Shown here piece by piece: positions 1 to 7,652 of a DNA stretch of 16,061 bases. Origin of the DNA: Chloroflexota bacterium (GTDB lineage: Bacteria; Chloroflexota; UBA11872). The notes under the pieces are model-generated. The model saw only the letters and a program-made list of their open reading frames with translations. It did no database searches and was not told the DNA's origin. A program made the translations under genes and the position numbers. The first letter of the stretch is position 1; every line of letters begins with the position of its first letter. The stretch covers positions 1 to 16,061 of the forward strand of contig JAPPFO010000218.1 in the NCBI GenBank assembly GCA_028875175.1, given 5' to 3'.

Positions 1-1
1 G

Positions 2-1552
2 GCGACGACGGATCCGGGAACGACCGGCTCGATCGTTCAGGAAGCCGCGCCGGCCAACGGGGCACAGAGCCAGAGCCTGACGGGCTCCCTGCTGGCGTCC
101 GAGACGCAGGTGCCCGACTCGGGGCGGAAGGTCATTCGCACGGGCAGCATTGGGATCGTGGTGGCCGACGTGCCGATGAGCGTGAAGGCGATTCGGGGCA
201 TGGTGGCGTCGATCGCGGGGGCGTTTGTGTCACACACCGAAATTGGCGGCAACGAGCCGTACCGGATCAGCTCGATCACGCTGCGGGTTCCGGCCGAGCG
301 CTTTGACGAGACGATCGAGCGGATTCGGTCGCACGGGCGCGAGGTGGTGGCCGAGGACGTGACCGGGCGGGACGTGACGGCGGCCTTCACCGACATCGAG
401 TCGCGCATGCGCAACGCGCAGGCCACGGAGAAGCAGCTACTGGAGATCATGGCGACTTCCAGAACCGTGCAGAGCACGCTGGAGGTGCAGCGCGAAGTCG
501 CCAAGGTGCGCGAGCAGATCGAGATGTTCCAGGGGCAGCTGAATGTGCTGGCCGACCAGGCGGCGCTGTCCACCATCACGGTGAACCTGCACCCGGTGCC
601 GGACCTGCGCGTGGAGCGGCGCGCGCCGGACCGGTACGCCATGCATGAGTCGGTCGAGTTCCCCATCACGGTGATCAACGACGGGACGGTGGAACTGCGC
701 GAGGTCGTTCTGCGCGATCAGCTGGACCCGGACCTGGTGTTCCAGTTTGCGACGAAGCCGGGGCAGTACGAAGAGGCGACACACAGCGTGGTTTGGACGA
801 TCGACCGGATGGCGCCGGGCCAGTCGCTGGAACTGCGCACGACCGCGCGCCTGGAGGGTGACGGCCGGACGATGGAGGTGCGGGCGAAGGCGAGCACGGC
901 GAGCGACGTTCGCGGCGCAGACCTGGACCACGACGAGGTCAGACTGCCGTTCTTCGTCGACCTCGGCCTGGACAAGGAACGCGACGTGGAGATCCAGGTG
1001 GGACGCGAGTCGAGCTACTCGGTGGGTTATGCGAACCGGGGCAACGCCGATGCACGGGATGTGCGGCTGGTCGAAGGGTTGCCCTCAGGCATCGAGTTCA
1101 TCCGAGCGACCCGGGGCGGTCAGTATGACGCGGACCAGCACGCGATCGTGTGGGAGTTCCCGGAACTGGCGCCTGGCGCCAGCGGCACGGTGAGCTACCT
1201 GGCGCGGCTGGAGTCGGCGGCGGCGCGGCAGTGGTTCACGACCTCGATCGAGGCATCCGAGCGCGACCGCGCGACCGTGGACAACCGGAGCGTGACGTTC
1301 CTGACGGCGATTCCGGAGCCCGAGGAAACCGTTGAGAAAGAGGACGCGGTCGAGGACGACCAGTGGGATCCCGGTGCGACGGTTGACAATTCGGTCGAGG
1401 TGTTGACCCGGATCGGACAGTGGGTCGCCAATGCGGCCATCGTGATCGGAATCATCGTTGCTCCGATCGGAGCGGCGGTCGGCGCCATTGGACTTGCCGC
1501 GCTTGGTGTGCACCGGACGGTGATCCGCGGGATCCGGCGGCGAACGCCATAG
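2..1552 (+). CDS. DUF4349 protein with two DUF11-like repeats, C-terminal membrane anchor (5' end outside window)
   Basis: The frame is open from the first bases of the window, so the gene starts upstream and 516 C-terminal residues are visible. A GTG at 110 is only an internal codon: residues before it form a Ser/Thr/Ala-rich linker typical of the segment after a signal peptide. Visible residues about 40-200 match DUF4349 (start RKVIRTGSI, then a charged coiled-coil stretch). About 215-310 and 325-436 are two beta-rich repeats resembling DUF11, each with a 'Y-ANRGN/VINDGT' strand, a G-Q-Y turn, 'VVWTI/IVWEF' and an 'LAPG' turn. A hydrophobic segment at about 474-500 followed by RRRTP gives a cytoplasmic tail. 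I infer an envelope protein with most of its mass outside the membrane. DUF4349 has no established biochemical function. The domain calls are from memory of the families, by eye. Confidence 0.8.
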   Translation, partial: ATTDPGTTGSIVQEAAPANGAQSQSLTGSLLASETQVPDSGRKVIRTGSIGIVVADVPMSVKAIRGMVASIAGAFVSHTEIGGNEPYRISSITLRVPAERFDETIERIRSHGREVVAEDVTGRDVTAAFTDIESRMRNAQATEKQLLEIMATSRTVQSTLEVQREVAKVREQIEMFQGQLNVLADQAALSTITVNLHPVPDLRVERRAPDRYAMHESVEFPITVINDGTVELREVVLRDQLDPDLVFQFATKPGQYEEATHSVVWTIDRMAPGQSLELRTTARLEGDGRTMEVRAKASTASDVRGADLDHDEVRLPFFVDLGLDKERDVEIQVGRESSYSVGYANRGNADARDVRLVEGLPSGIEFIRATRGGQYDADQHAIVWEFPELAPGASGTVSYLARLESAAARQWFTTSIEASERDRATVDNRSVTFLTAIPEPEETVEKEDAVEDDQWDPGATVDNSVEVLTRIGQWVANAAIVIGIIVAPIGAAVGAIGLAALGVHRTVIRGIRRRTP

Positions 1553-1583
1553 CACGATCGCGACTCGACGTTGCCGGTCTTAT

Positions 1584-1621
1584 CCGACCCTCGCTCGTTT
1601 GGATGAACGGGCGAGGGTCGG
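1584..1621. terminator. Strong hairpin between convergent genes, probable bidirectional terminator
   Basis: CCGACCCTCGCTCGTT (1584-1599) pairs with AACGGGCGAGGGTCGG (1606-1621) around a 6-nt loop: a 16-bp stem with one mismatch. It lies between the stop of the DUF4349 gene (1552) and the stop of mnmG (1638), the expected place for a shared terminator. There is no T-run on either side, so intrinsic termination is likely but not certain. Confidence 0.6.
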
Positions 1622-1635
1622 GGCCTGTTCTGCGA

Positions 1636-3621
1636 CTAGCCGCTGCTGGCGTCGACCGTTTCGGCGTGGCGCTTGAGGTAGACGAGGAGGCCGGCGATGT
1701 CGGAAGGGGTGACACCTTCGAGGCGGGCGGCCTGGCCGACGGTGGCGGGGCGGAAACGGTCGAGCCGGTGGCGGGCTTCAGTTCGCAGGGCGCGGAGGTC
1801 GAGATAGGCCAGGTCGGGCGGGATCGTGTGGTCTTCCATGGCGGCGGCGCGACGGACCTGGCCTTCCTGCTGGCGAATGTAGCCGGCGTACTTGATCTCG
1901 AACTCGAGGTGGGCGGCGGCCGCGGGCGGCGGCGGGGGATCGCCAGCGAGGTCGGCGATGAGGTCGCAGGTCATGCCGGTGCGGGCGAGGAGTTCGAGGC
2001 CGCGGGTGGTCTGGCGGAGCGGGGCGAGCTCGAGGTCGCGCAGGCGACCGTTGACCGCCGGCGTGGCGGGCACACGGAGGCTCTGCAGCCAGGCCAGGGT
2101 GGCGTCGGACCGGTCGCGCTGGCGGTGGAGGCGAGCGAGACGGCGGTCCGAGGCGAGGCCGATCTCGTGTCCGAGTTCGGTCAGGCGCCGGTCGGCGCTG
2201 TCGTGGCGGAGGAGCAGGCGGTATTCGGCGCGGGAGGTGTGGAGGCGGTAGGGCTCGGTGAGCTCGCTGGTGACGAGGTCGTCGATCATGACGCCGATGT
2301 AGGCCTGAGCGCGGCCGAGTTCGACCGGGTCCTGGCCGAGCGACCGGCGGGCGGCGTTGATGCCGGCCATGAGGCCCTGCGCGGCGGCTTCCTCATAGCC
2401 GGTGGTGCCGTTGATCTGACCGGCGAGGAAGAGGCCGCGGGCGTTGCGGACCTCGAGTGAGCGCTGGAGCTGGCGCGGCTGGACGAAGTCGTACTCGACG
2501 GCGTATCCCGGACGGAGCATTTCGGCGGACTCGAGGCCCGGGATGGTTTGAATCATGGCCAACTGCACATCGGCCGGCAGGCTGGTGTTGGCGCCCTGAA
2601 CATAGACCTCGTGGGTTTGGAAGCCCTCGGGTTCGAGGAAGAGCGAGTGTGAGTCCTTGTGCGCGAAGCGGACGATCTTGTCCTCGATGGAGGGGCAGTA
2701 GCGAGGGCCGGAGGCGGTGATGGCGCCGTTGTACATGGGCGCGCGGTGCAGGTTGTCGCGGATGAGCGCGTGGGTTTGCGGCGTGGTGTGGACCTGGTAG
2801 CAGGCCATCTGGGTGCGCCAGCCGGGGGGCGGGACATGGGGATAGACGGGGTCCGGCTGGGTCTCGTACCACTCCGACCGCGGGGGCGGGTCGAAGCTGA
2901 ACCAAAGGGGTTGCTCGCTGCCGTGCTGCAGGCGCGTGCGGTCGTAGTCGATGCTGGCAGCGGCAATGCGGGGTGGGGTGCCGGTCTTGAGGCGACCGAG
3001 TTCAAGGCCGGCCGCGCGTAGATCCTGAGATAGGGCGGTGGCGGGCGGTTCGCCGCGGCGGCCGCCAGGGGATTGATCGTCGCCCATGATGATGCGGCCC
3101 TGGAGGAAGGTGCCGGTAGTGACGACGGTGGCGGGGGCGCGAAGCTGCTTGCCTGTGCTGGTGCGGAGGCCGCGGACGCGCCAGGCGGGGGCTCCGTTCT
3201 CCGGTTCGTGGTCCCAAATGAGGCCATCGACGTGAGCCTCAAGGAGCGTCAGGTTGGTCTGCGTCTCCAAGACCCGCCGCATGAGCCGGCCGTAGGCGTG
3301 CTTGTCGCACTGGGCGCGGAGGGCGCGGACGGCCGGGCCCTTGCTGGTGTTGAGCTCGCGGATCTGGATCTGGGTGCGGTCGGTGTGGCAGCCCATCTCG
3401 CCGCCGAGGGCGTCGATCTCGCGGACGAGGTTGCCCTTGGCGGGGCCGCCGATGGACGGGTTGCAGGGCATCTGGGCGACCGTGCCGAGGTTGGTGCTCA
3501 GCAGGGCGGTGCGGCGGCCCATGCGGGCGGCGGCCAGAGCCGCCTCGCAGCCGGCGTGGCCCGCGCCGACGACCAGGACGTCGAAGCCGTCGGCGGGGGA
3601 GCGGGAACGTCGCAAACGCAT
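1636..3621 (-). CDS. mnmG: tRNA uridine-5-carboxymethylaminomethyl modification enzyme MnmG (GidA)
   Basis: MnmG, with MnmE, adds the carboxymethylaminomethyl group to the wobble uridine (U34) of certain tRNAs, using FAD, NADH and a folate carbon donor; it is cytoplasmic. The 661-residue product carries GAGHAG (19-24, FAD-binding Rossmann loop), an early PCNPSIGGPAKGN block, the first GidA signature GPRYCPSIEDKIVRF (305-319) and the second, AGQINGTTGYEEAAAQGLMA (from 400). The C-terminus (GVTPSDIAGLLVYLKRH) is the usual MnmG tail. Length is slightly above the common 620-640. The frame is open upstream to 3684, but the ATG at 3621 fits the family start, just before the beta strand FDVLVVGAG; a weak GAGG lies close upstream. 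mnmE is not in the window. The gene is divergent from the four-gene cluster at 3746. Confidence 0.97.
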   Translation of the reverse strand: MRLRRSRSPADGFDVLVVGAGHAGCEAALAAARMGRRTALLSTNLGTVAQMPCNPSIGGPAKGNLVREIDALGGEMGCHTDRTQIQIRELNTSKGPAVRALRAQCDKHAYGRLMRRVLETQTNLTLLEAHVDGLIWDHEPENGAPAWRVRGLRTSTGKQLRAPATVVTTGTFLQGRIIMGDDQSPGGRRGEPPATALSQDLRAAGLELGRLKTGTPPRIAAASIDYDRTRLQHGSEQPLWFSFDPPPRSEWYETQPDPVYPHVPPPGWRTQMACYQVHTTPQTHALIRDNLHRAPMYNGAITASGPRYCPSIEDKIVRFAHKDSHSLFLEPEGFQTHEVYVQGANTSLPADVQLAMIQTIPGLESAEMLRPGYAVEYDFVQPRQLQRSLEVRNARGLFLAGQINGTTGYEEAAAQGLMAGINAARRSLGQDPVELGRAQAYIGVMIDDLVTSELTEPYRLHTSRAEYRLLLRHDSADRRLTELGHEIGLASDRRLARLHRQRDRSDATLAWLQSLRVPATPAVNGRLRDLELAPLRQTTRGLELLARTGMTCDLIADLAGDPPPPPAAAAHLEFEIKYAGYIRQQEGQVRRAAAMEDHTIPPDLAYLDLRALRTEARHRLDRFRPATVGQAARLEGVTPSDIAGLLVYLKRHAETVDASSG

Positions 3622-3745
3622 GGCCTCATCTTCACACGCGCCGGTGCGTTTCGGTCCGATTTCAGGTTTGGCGGCGATATACACTCAGATACTCGCGCCG
3701 CCGTCATCGTGGCGTGCCGTGGCGCCGCTGGAGCCTTCTATCGCC

Positions 3746-4474
3746 GTGCAGGACTCCGATCCCAACGCCCAACTGATCGATGCCTTCGTGGTTCCCACGG
3801 ACACGGGGAGCGCGGTGCTGATCGACGCCGACTACGGGCGGCTGGACGCCGTGGCCGGGCCGTTTCAGATCGCGCTGTACAGCCGGTTGCCTCTCTCGAT
3901 GGGGGAGCTGGCGGTGATTCGGGCGCGGGTGGAGGCGGATTTGTTCACCCACGCGGTGCGGACAGCGACAGAGGGCCGGCGGTGGGTGCTGGCGCTGCTA
4001 ATGGGGCTGCTGGAGCTGGGCACGGTGGGCGTGCTGCTGGCGTTCCTTTTTCTGAACCGCGAGCCGGTACACGCGGTGGTGGCCTGGGCGGCGCCGCTGG
4101 GATTCCTGCCGGGTGTTCTGCACGCGTGGCGCGCAGTGACTCGCCGGCGGGCCGGGGCGAGCGCCCGGGCGACGTTGGAGGTTGGCGAATTACTTCCGAC
4201 CATTGCCGTTGGGCGCGACGGGGAATCGCTGGCTCGGCTGCGCGATCTCTGGCGGAATATCAACCAGCCCAATGAGCCGCGCGACCTGATGCGCCTGGAG
4301 CGGGTTGCGCGAACCCGAGTGCGCTGGCCGGAGGCGGCACGGTTCTATCGAGCCCTGGCGGCCGCACCCGACGCCGCCACCCCGCCGGGTCGCCTGGCCT
4401 GGCTGCGGGCACTCGCGCGCCGCCGAGGATCGGCTCCGCAGCCGCTGACGCACCTGGAGGCTCGCTCGCAATGA
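3746..4474 (+). CDS. Uncharacterised membrane protein, first gene of four-gene cluster (gene A)
   Basis: I do not recognise a named family. The 242-residue product has a short N-terminal segment with VPTDTGSAVLID (16-27), a charged helical stretch (about 50-78), two predicted membrane helices (about 79-103 and 108-128), an Arg-rich cytoplasmic boundary (VTRRR), and a helical C-terminal part where WPEAARFYRALAAA (194-207) reads like one TPR-type helix. The GTG at 3746 is chosen because GGAG lies 12 nt upstream and because earlier in-frame starts run back into the opposite-strand mnmG; a GTG at 3719 is an alternative without a visible ribosome site. The stop overlaps the next start (ATGATGA at 4471), so the two are probably translationally coupled. 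The N-terminal motif and membrane layout resemble genes B and D of the cluster. Confidence 0.75.
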   Translation: MQDSDPNAQLIDAFVVPTDTGSAVLIDADYGRLDAVAGPFQIALYSRLPLSMGELAVIRARVEADLFTHAVRTATEGRRWVLALLMGLLELGTVGVLLAFLFLNREPVHAVVAWAAPLGFLPGVLHAWRAVTRRRAGASARATLEVGELLPTIAVGRDGESLARLRDLWRNINQPNEPRDLMRLERVARTRVRWPEAARFYRALAAAPDAATPPGRLAWLRALARRRGSAPQPLTHLEARSQ

Positions 4475-5172
4475 TGAACCTGGCCTGCTGGGCGGTGCCG
4501 ATTCGTGACGGCTACGTGCTGCGGGCCGACCGGTCGACGGCCGCGATTCTGCAGGCGGCGCCAGCCCGGAGTCCGCAGTTCTGGGGCTGGCGCATCGCGC
4601 TGATCCAGCCGCAAAGCCAGCAGTTCTCGGCGCCGCTGGCCGCGCGGGCAGCGGTGATGGCGGTGGATTACGCGCGCCTGGCGGGAGGCGCCTTGCCAGA
4701 GGATGGATCGACGGGTCGCGGCCGAATCATGCTCTGGATGGAAGTGGCGCTGGGGCTGGCTCTGATCATCGCCTCGGGCGGCCACTGGGTACCGGCGCTG
4801 GCCGGCACGTGGCTGCTGGCCGGCCCGCGCGGGTTTGGCAGGGTGGTTGGCCTGGATGGCCTAGCAGCCCTGGCGCCCACCGCGCCGGCGCAGCAGCCGC
4901 TGGTCAGCTCCGACGCTCACGCCGGGCTTGGCCGCATCGAGCGCGCGATGCGGGAGGTCGACGACGACAGCGCGGCCTACGCGCTGGGCGCCGTGAAGGC
5001 GCGGGCGGATGGGCTGGACGAGGTTGCCGAGGTGTACGAGGCGCTGGCGGAGGGCGCGCACCCGTCCACGCTGCCGCCGCACATCGGCTTCTGGGTCGCG
5101 GACGAGACCCTGCACAACCCGTGGCGGCTGGCGCTGCCGGCACCGACCGCAGCGACCGGGGACGCCGCATGA
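4471..5172 (+). CDS. Uncharacterised membrane protein, second gene of cluster (gene B)
   Basis: Family not recognised. The 233 residues begin with VPIRDGYVLRAD (9-20), like the N-terminal motif of genes A and D. Two closely spaced hydrophobic stretches follow (about 86-102 and 105-119), suggesting a membrane hairpin with a one-turn loop (SGGHW). The soluble C-terminal half is helical; LDEVAEVYEALAEGA resembles the WPEAARFYRALAAA helix of gene A. TGGAGG ten bases before the ATG at 4471 is a good ribosome site; an ATG at 4474 is an alternative. The gene overlaps the stop of gene A by 4 nt. Its own stop overlaps another ATG (ATGA at 5169), which opens only a 10-codon frame before the next real gene. 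Confidence 0.75.
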   Translation: MMNLACWAVPIRDGYVLRADRSTAAILQAAPARSPQFWGWRIALIQPQSQQFSAPLAARAAVMAVDYARLAGGALPEDGSTGRGRIMLWMEVALGLALIIASGGHWVPALAGTWLLAGPRGFGRVVGLDGLAALAPTAPAQQPLVSSDAHAGLGRIERAMREVDDDSAAYALGAVKARADGLDEVAEVYEALAEGAHPSTLPPHIGFWVADETLHNPWRLALPAPTAATGDAA

Positions 5173-5197
5173 GCAACTACCCCGAGGACGCCGGGCC

Positions 5198-6106
5198 GTG
5201 ATTGCCGAGGGCGTGCGCGTCGACATCCCTATTGACGAGTCGCGCTATCGCCGGTTGCTGCGCCCGACGGACTGGCAGGACGAGACGGCCAAGCTGGCCG
5301 GCGTCTACGCCGAGCGCACGATCTACGAAGGTCCAATCGGCGGTTTGCGCGAGGGTCGCGTGCTGGAATTGACGGCGGGCGACTCCGCGGCCGAGATTCG
5401 AATCGCGATCGACGCGGCGCCCAACACGCTGACGCTGCCGGTGCTGGCGGCCGGGCGGGCGGTGGCACGGGCGTTTGGAACGCCGGCCAGCGACCGGCGT
5501 TCGCTGCTCTCGCGGGTGGCGCTGCTGCTGTACGTGGTGGAGCCCGCCGCATACGGGGACATACCCCAGCCGGAGCAGCCGGCGTTTGGACTGGCCGCAG
5601 CCTTGCGGTTGCTGGCCTCGCCGGTCCGGCCGCGGGCGTGGGCCGCGCTGCGCGCATCGCTGGACGCCTTTGAGCCATCGTTCGTCCTGGACCTCCGTGA
5701 CGGCGGCGCGGCGATTGAGGCCCAGGAACTCGCCTTGATCATCCATGCGCACGGACAGCAGCCGGACGTGCGGTGGCATGACGACCGCCGCGCGCGAATT
5801 GGCGCGGACGAAGGGCAACGCGCCGCGGATGAGATTCGGCGGCGAGGCATCAGCCTGCTGACACCGCAGGACGAGGACCTGCACATGGCCGGGATTCTTC
5901 CGCTGGCGCCGGGGCTGCTGGCGACCGCCCCGGGTCAGCCGCCGGATCGCACGCTGGCCTCATGGGCAGCGCACCGGACCGGGGCGATTGGCGCTTCGGC
6001 GGTGTCGGTGGGTCGAATTGGGAGCCAACGCGCGGCGGCCCTGGCCGCGGCCGCAGGCGCCGTCTTCATTGCCGGGCCGGCCGCCGTGGCGCCGGAGACG
6101 CTGTAG
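5198..6106 (+). CDS. Uncharacterised probably soluble protein, third gene of cluster (gene C)
   Basis: Family not recognised. The 302-residue product has no convincing membrane segment or signal peptide. It is mixed alpha/beta, with an early DIPIDESRYRRLLRPTDWQ stretch, a middle Ala/Leu-rich helical part and a beta-alpha part containing DLRDGGAAIEAQELALIIHA. The GTG at 5198 is chosen because GAGG at 5184-5187 lies 10 nt upstream; the frame stays open back to about 5009, but that part only shadows gene B and gives an Arg-rich, unlikely protein. A GTG at 5213 is another possible start. The following gene begins at the very next base after the TAG (6104-6106), so this is a middle gene of one transcript. 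It may work at the membrane with its neighbours; that is inference from operon position only. Confidence 0.7.
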   Translation: MIAEGVRVDIPIDESRYRRLLRPTDWQDETAKLAGVYAERTIYEGPIGGLREGRVLELTAGDSAAEIRIAIDAAPNTLTLPVLAAGRAVARAFGTPASDRRSLLSRVALLLYVVEPAAYGDIPQPEQPAFGLAAALRLLASPVRPRAWAALRASLDAFEPSFVLDLRDGGAAIEAQELALIIHAHGQQPDVRWHDDRRARIGADEGQRAADEIRRRGISLLTPQDEDLHMAGILPLAPGLLATAPGQPPDRTLASWAAHRTGAIGASAVSVGRIGSQRAAALAAAAGAVFIAGPAAVAPETL

Positions 6107-7612
6107 ATGCGGACCGAGCCAGCGTCCGTGGCGAGCGTGCCGGCCGAACGGGACGATCCCGCGGCGATTCCACTGGACTACGTGCCGATTCCCGCCGGTC
6201 CGAACGGTTCGGTGTTGATCGCGCACGATCGGCATCGGCTCCGGCAGGTGGCGGGGCGAATGCTGATCCCGGCTCGCACGCTGCGGGTGGACGAGCTGCC
6301 GGGCGACGCCTCGGCGGTGGATCGGATCGAAGCCAAGGCCGTGCGAGAGCTACGACGCTGGGGTCGCCATGCGCGAGCCCGGCAGTGGGCGCACGTGCTT
6401 GCGGCGGCGGGATTGCCATTCCTGGTCGCGTCGTTGCTGGGGCTGCTGTCGGTGCCGATTCGCAATATCCCGGCTGTGGGAGGCGCGGTTGCCGACTTCC
6501 TGGGCAGCGCGGGCGGTTCCCTGGGCGGCCTGCCGCTGGCCATCGTTATTTCCCTGCTGCCGGCCGCCTGGTTGATTCGCCGCGCCCATGGACGGATTGC
6601 GGCGCGACCGCTTGCTCGCGGCGCCGAAGGCGCCCTGGGGGTCGCCGACCTCCAAGTGCGCGAGGAGGCGGGGCCGTTCCTGGCGGCCGCCGATGGGCTG
6701 CTGGCGGACATTGGGGGTCTAATGAGTGGACGGGCGCGGATCGACGGCCAGCGAGCGTTGCGCCTGGCGACCAGGTTCGACCGGCTGAAGCAGTTGGCGG
6801 CGCACTACGACCAGGGCGCGGTGCACGCCTTCGCGGCTGACATGGCCGCCCAGTTTCGCCTGGCCGGCCGGCCGCCGCGGCGCTTGATTCCGGGACTGTA
6901 CGCGCGGCGGAACTCGGTGCACATCGCCTCGGTGATCGCGCCGTACGACCCGGCCTCACGGTCGCGGACACCCACGTTTCTAACCGTTCCGGCGATTCTC
7001 TTGCTGGGCGCTCTGACGGCGGTGGTGACCTTCCTGGCCGCCGGAGTCTTTCGGTTGAGCGCCGACGACGCGCTGATCCTGCTTCAGAACGAGGCGGTGG
7101 TGTTTCCTGGCAGCGGCGGCGTGCTTGCGCTGGGCAAGGGGTTCGACCAGCCCGACGATTCCGGCCTGGGCACGCTGAGCGTGGTGCAGGGTCCGGGACT
7201 GTTCTGGAGCTGGCCGCAGCCGGTGACGGATCGGCGGCTCATAAATCTGACGGACCGAGCGGCGCCGGTGACGCTGATATTTCCAACGGAAGCCGAGCCG
7301 GAAGACCTGGTTGTGGATTTCCAGTACGACGTGACCGATCTGACCGCGTATATCCGGCTGGGGGTACCCGAGCTGGCGGATCGGCTCATCGCCGCCGTTC
7401 TTCAGGAAGGGCTTACGCAATTGCTGGCTTCTTGGCGGGATTCGCTGGTGACCGAGCACGAGGGCAACAACGTGACGGTGAATGAGGAGTTGCGGTCGGG
7501 CATGGACGACTTTCTGAACCAGTTTGTGGACATCGCCAACGCCAACGAACGGCTGACGGGCCTGGGGATCATCCTGAAGCCGCGGCCGGACTTCAGCATT
7601 CAGCGAACCTGA
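6107..7612 (+). CDS. Membrane protein with C-terminal SPFH/Band 7 (HflK-like) domain, fourth gene of cluster (gene D)
   Basis: The 501-residue product has VPIPAGPNGSVLIAHD at 26-41 (similar to genes A and B), a charged helical stretch, two membrane helices (about 95-115 and 141-157), a helical cytoplasmic part (about 180-255), a third membrane helix (about 291-314) and then a domain at about 321-498. That domain looks like SPFH/HflK: an opening strand ILLQNEAVVF, GPGLFWSWPQPVTDRRLINL (362-381, compare the PGLHW-P-P segment of HflK), VDFQYDVTDLTAYIR (the usual 'V-Y-V-D--AY' strand and helix), and a final helix before GLGIILKPRPDF. SPFH proteins oligomerise on membranes and scaffold or regulate proteases and lipid domains. 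The assignment is by eye and divergent from canonical HflK. ATG follows directly after the previous TAG, with GGAG 10 nt upstream. Confidence 0.75.
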   Translation: MRTEPASVASVPAERDDPAAIPLDYVPIPAGPNGSVLIAHDRHRLRQVAGRMLIPARTLRVDELPGDASAVDRIEAKAVRELRRWGRHARARQWAHVLAAAGLPFLVASLLGLLSVPIRNIPAVGGAVADFLGSAGGSLGGLPLAIVISLLPAAWLIRRAHGRIAARPLARGAEGALGVADLQVREEAGPFLAAADGLLADIGGLMSGRARIDGQRALRLATRFDRLKQLAAHYDQGAVHAFAADMAAQFRLAGRPPRRLIPGLYARRNSVHIASVIAPYDPASRSRTPTFLTVPAILLLGALTAVVTFLAAGVFRLSADDALILLQNEAVVFPGSGGVLALGKGFDQPDDSGLGTLSVVQGPGLFWSWPQPVTDRRLINLTDRAAPVTLIFPTEAEPEDLVVDFQYDVTDLTAYIRLGVPELADRLIAAVLQEGLTQLLASWRDSLVTEHEGNNVTVNEELRSGMDDFLNQFVDIANANERLTGLGIILKPRPDFSIQRT

Positions 7613-7641
7613 AGCCCGCGCACTCCGTCCAGCCGCCGCGC

Positions 7642-7647
7642 GATAAT
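7642..7647 (+). promoter_or_regulatory. Possible -10 box for a leaderless rodZ-like transcript
   Basis: GATAAT lies 5 bases before the ATG at 7653 and matches the -10 consensus at five of six positions. Transcription would then begin at or next to the start codon, giving a leaderless message; no ribosome site is visible before this ATG. The -35 region at the proper distance is poor (CGCACT). Confidence 0.3.
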
Positions 7648-7652
7648 CAGGC

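Noticed and set aside
1420..2460. Long plus-strand open frame (346 codons), mostly opposite mnmG
   Set aside because: Gly/Ala/Glu-rich composition typical of an antisense shadow of a GC-rich gene; mnmG on the other strand is certain.
3622..3745. Promoters in the divergent gap between mnmG and gene A
   Set aside because: AT-rich spots (GATATA, CAGATACT) are present, but no -35/-10 pair on either strand is good enough to call.
3073..4275. Plus-strand frame of 400 codons across the 5' end of mnmG and gene A
   Set aside because: It overlaps mnmG antisense and gene A in another frame; the product is low-complexity Gly/Ala/Arg with no family pattern.
5009..5197. Upstream extension of gene C to 5009
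   Set aside because: Those codons overlap gene B in another frame and encode an Arg/Cys-rich stretch unlike the rest; the ribosome site favours GTG at 5198.
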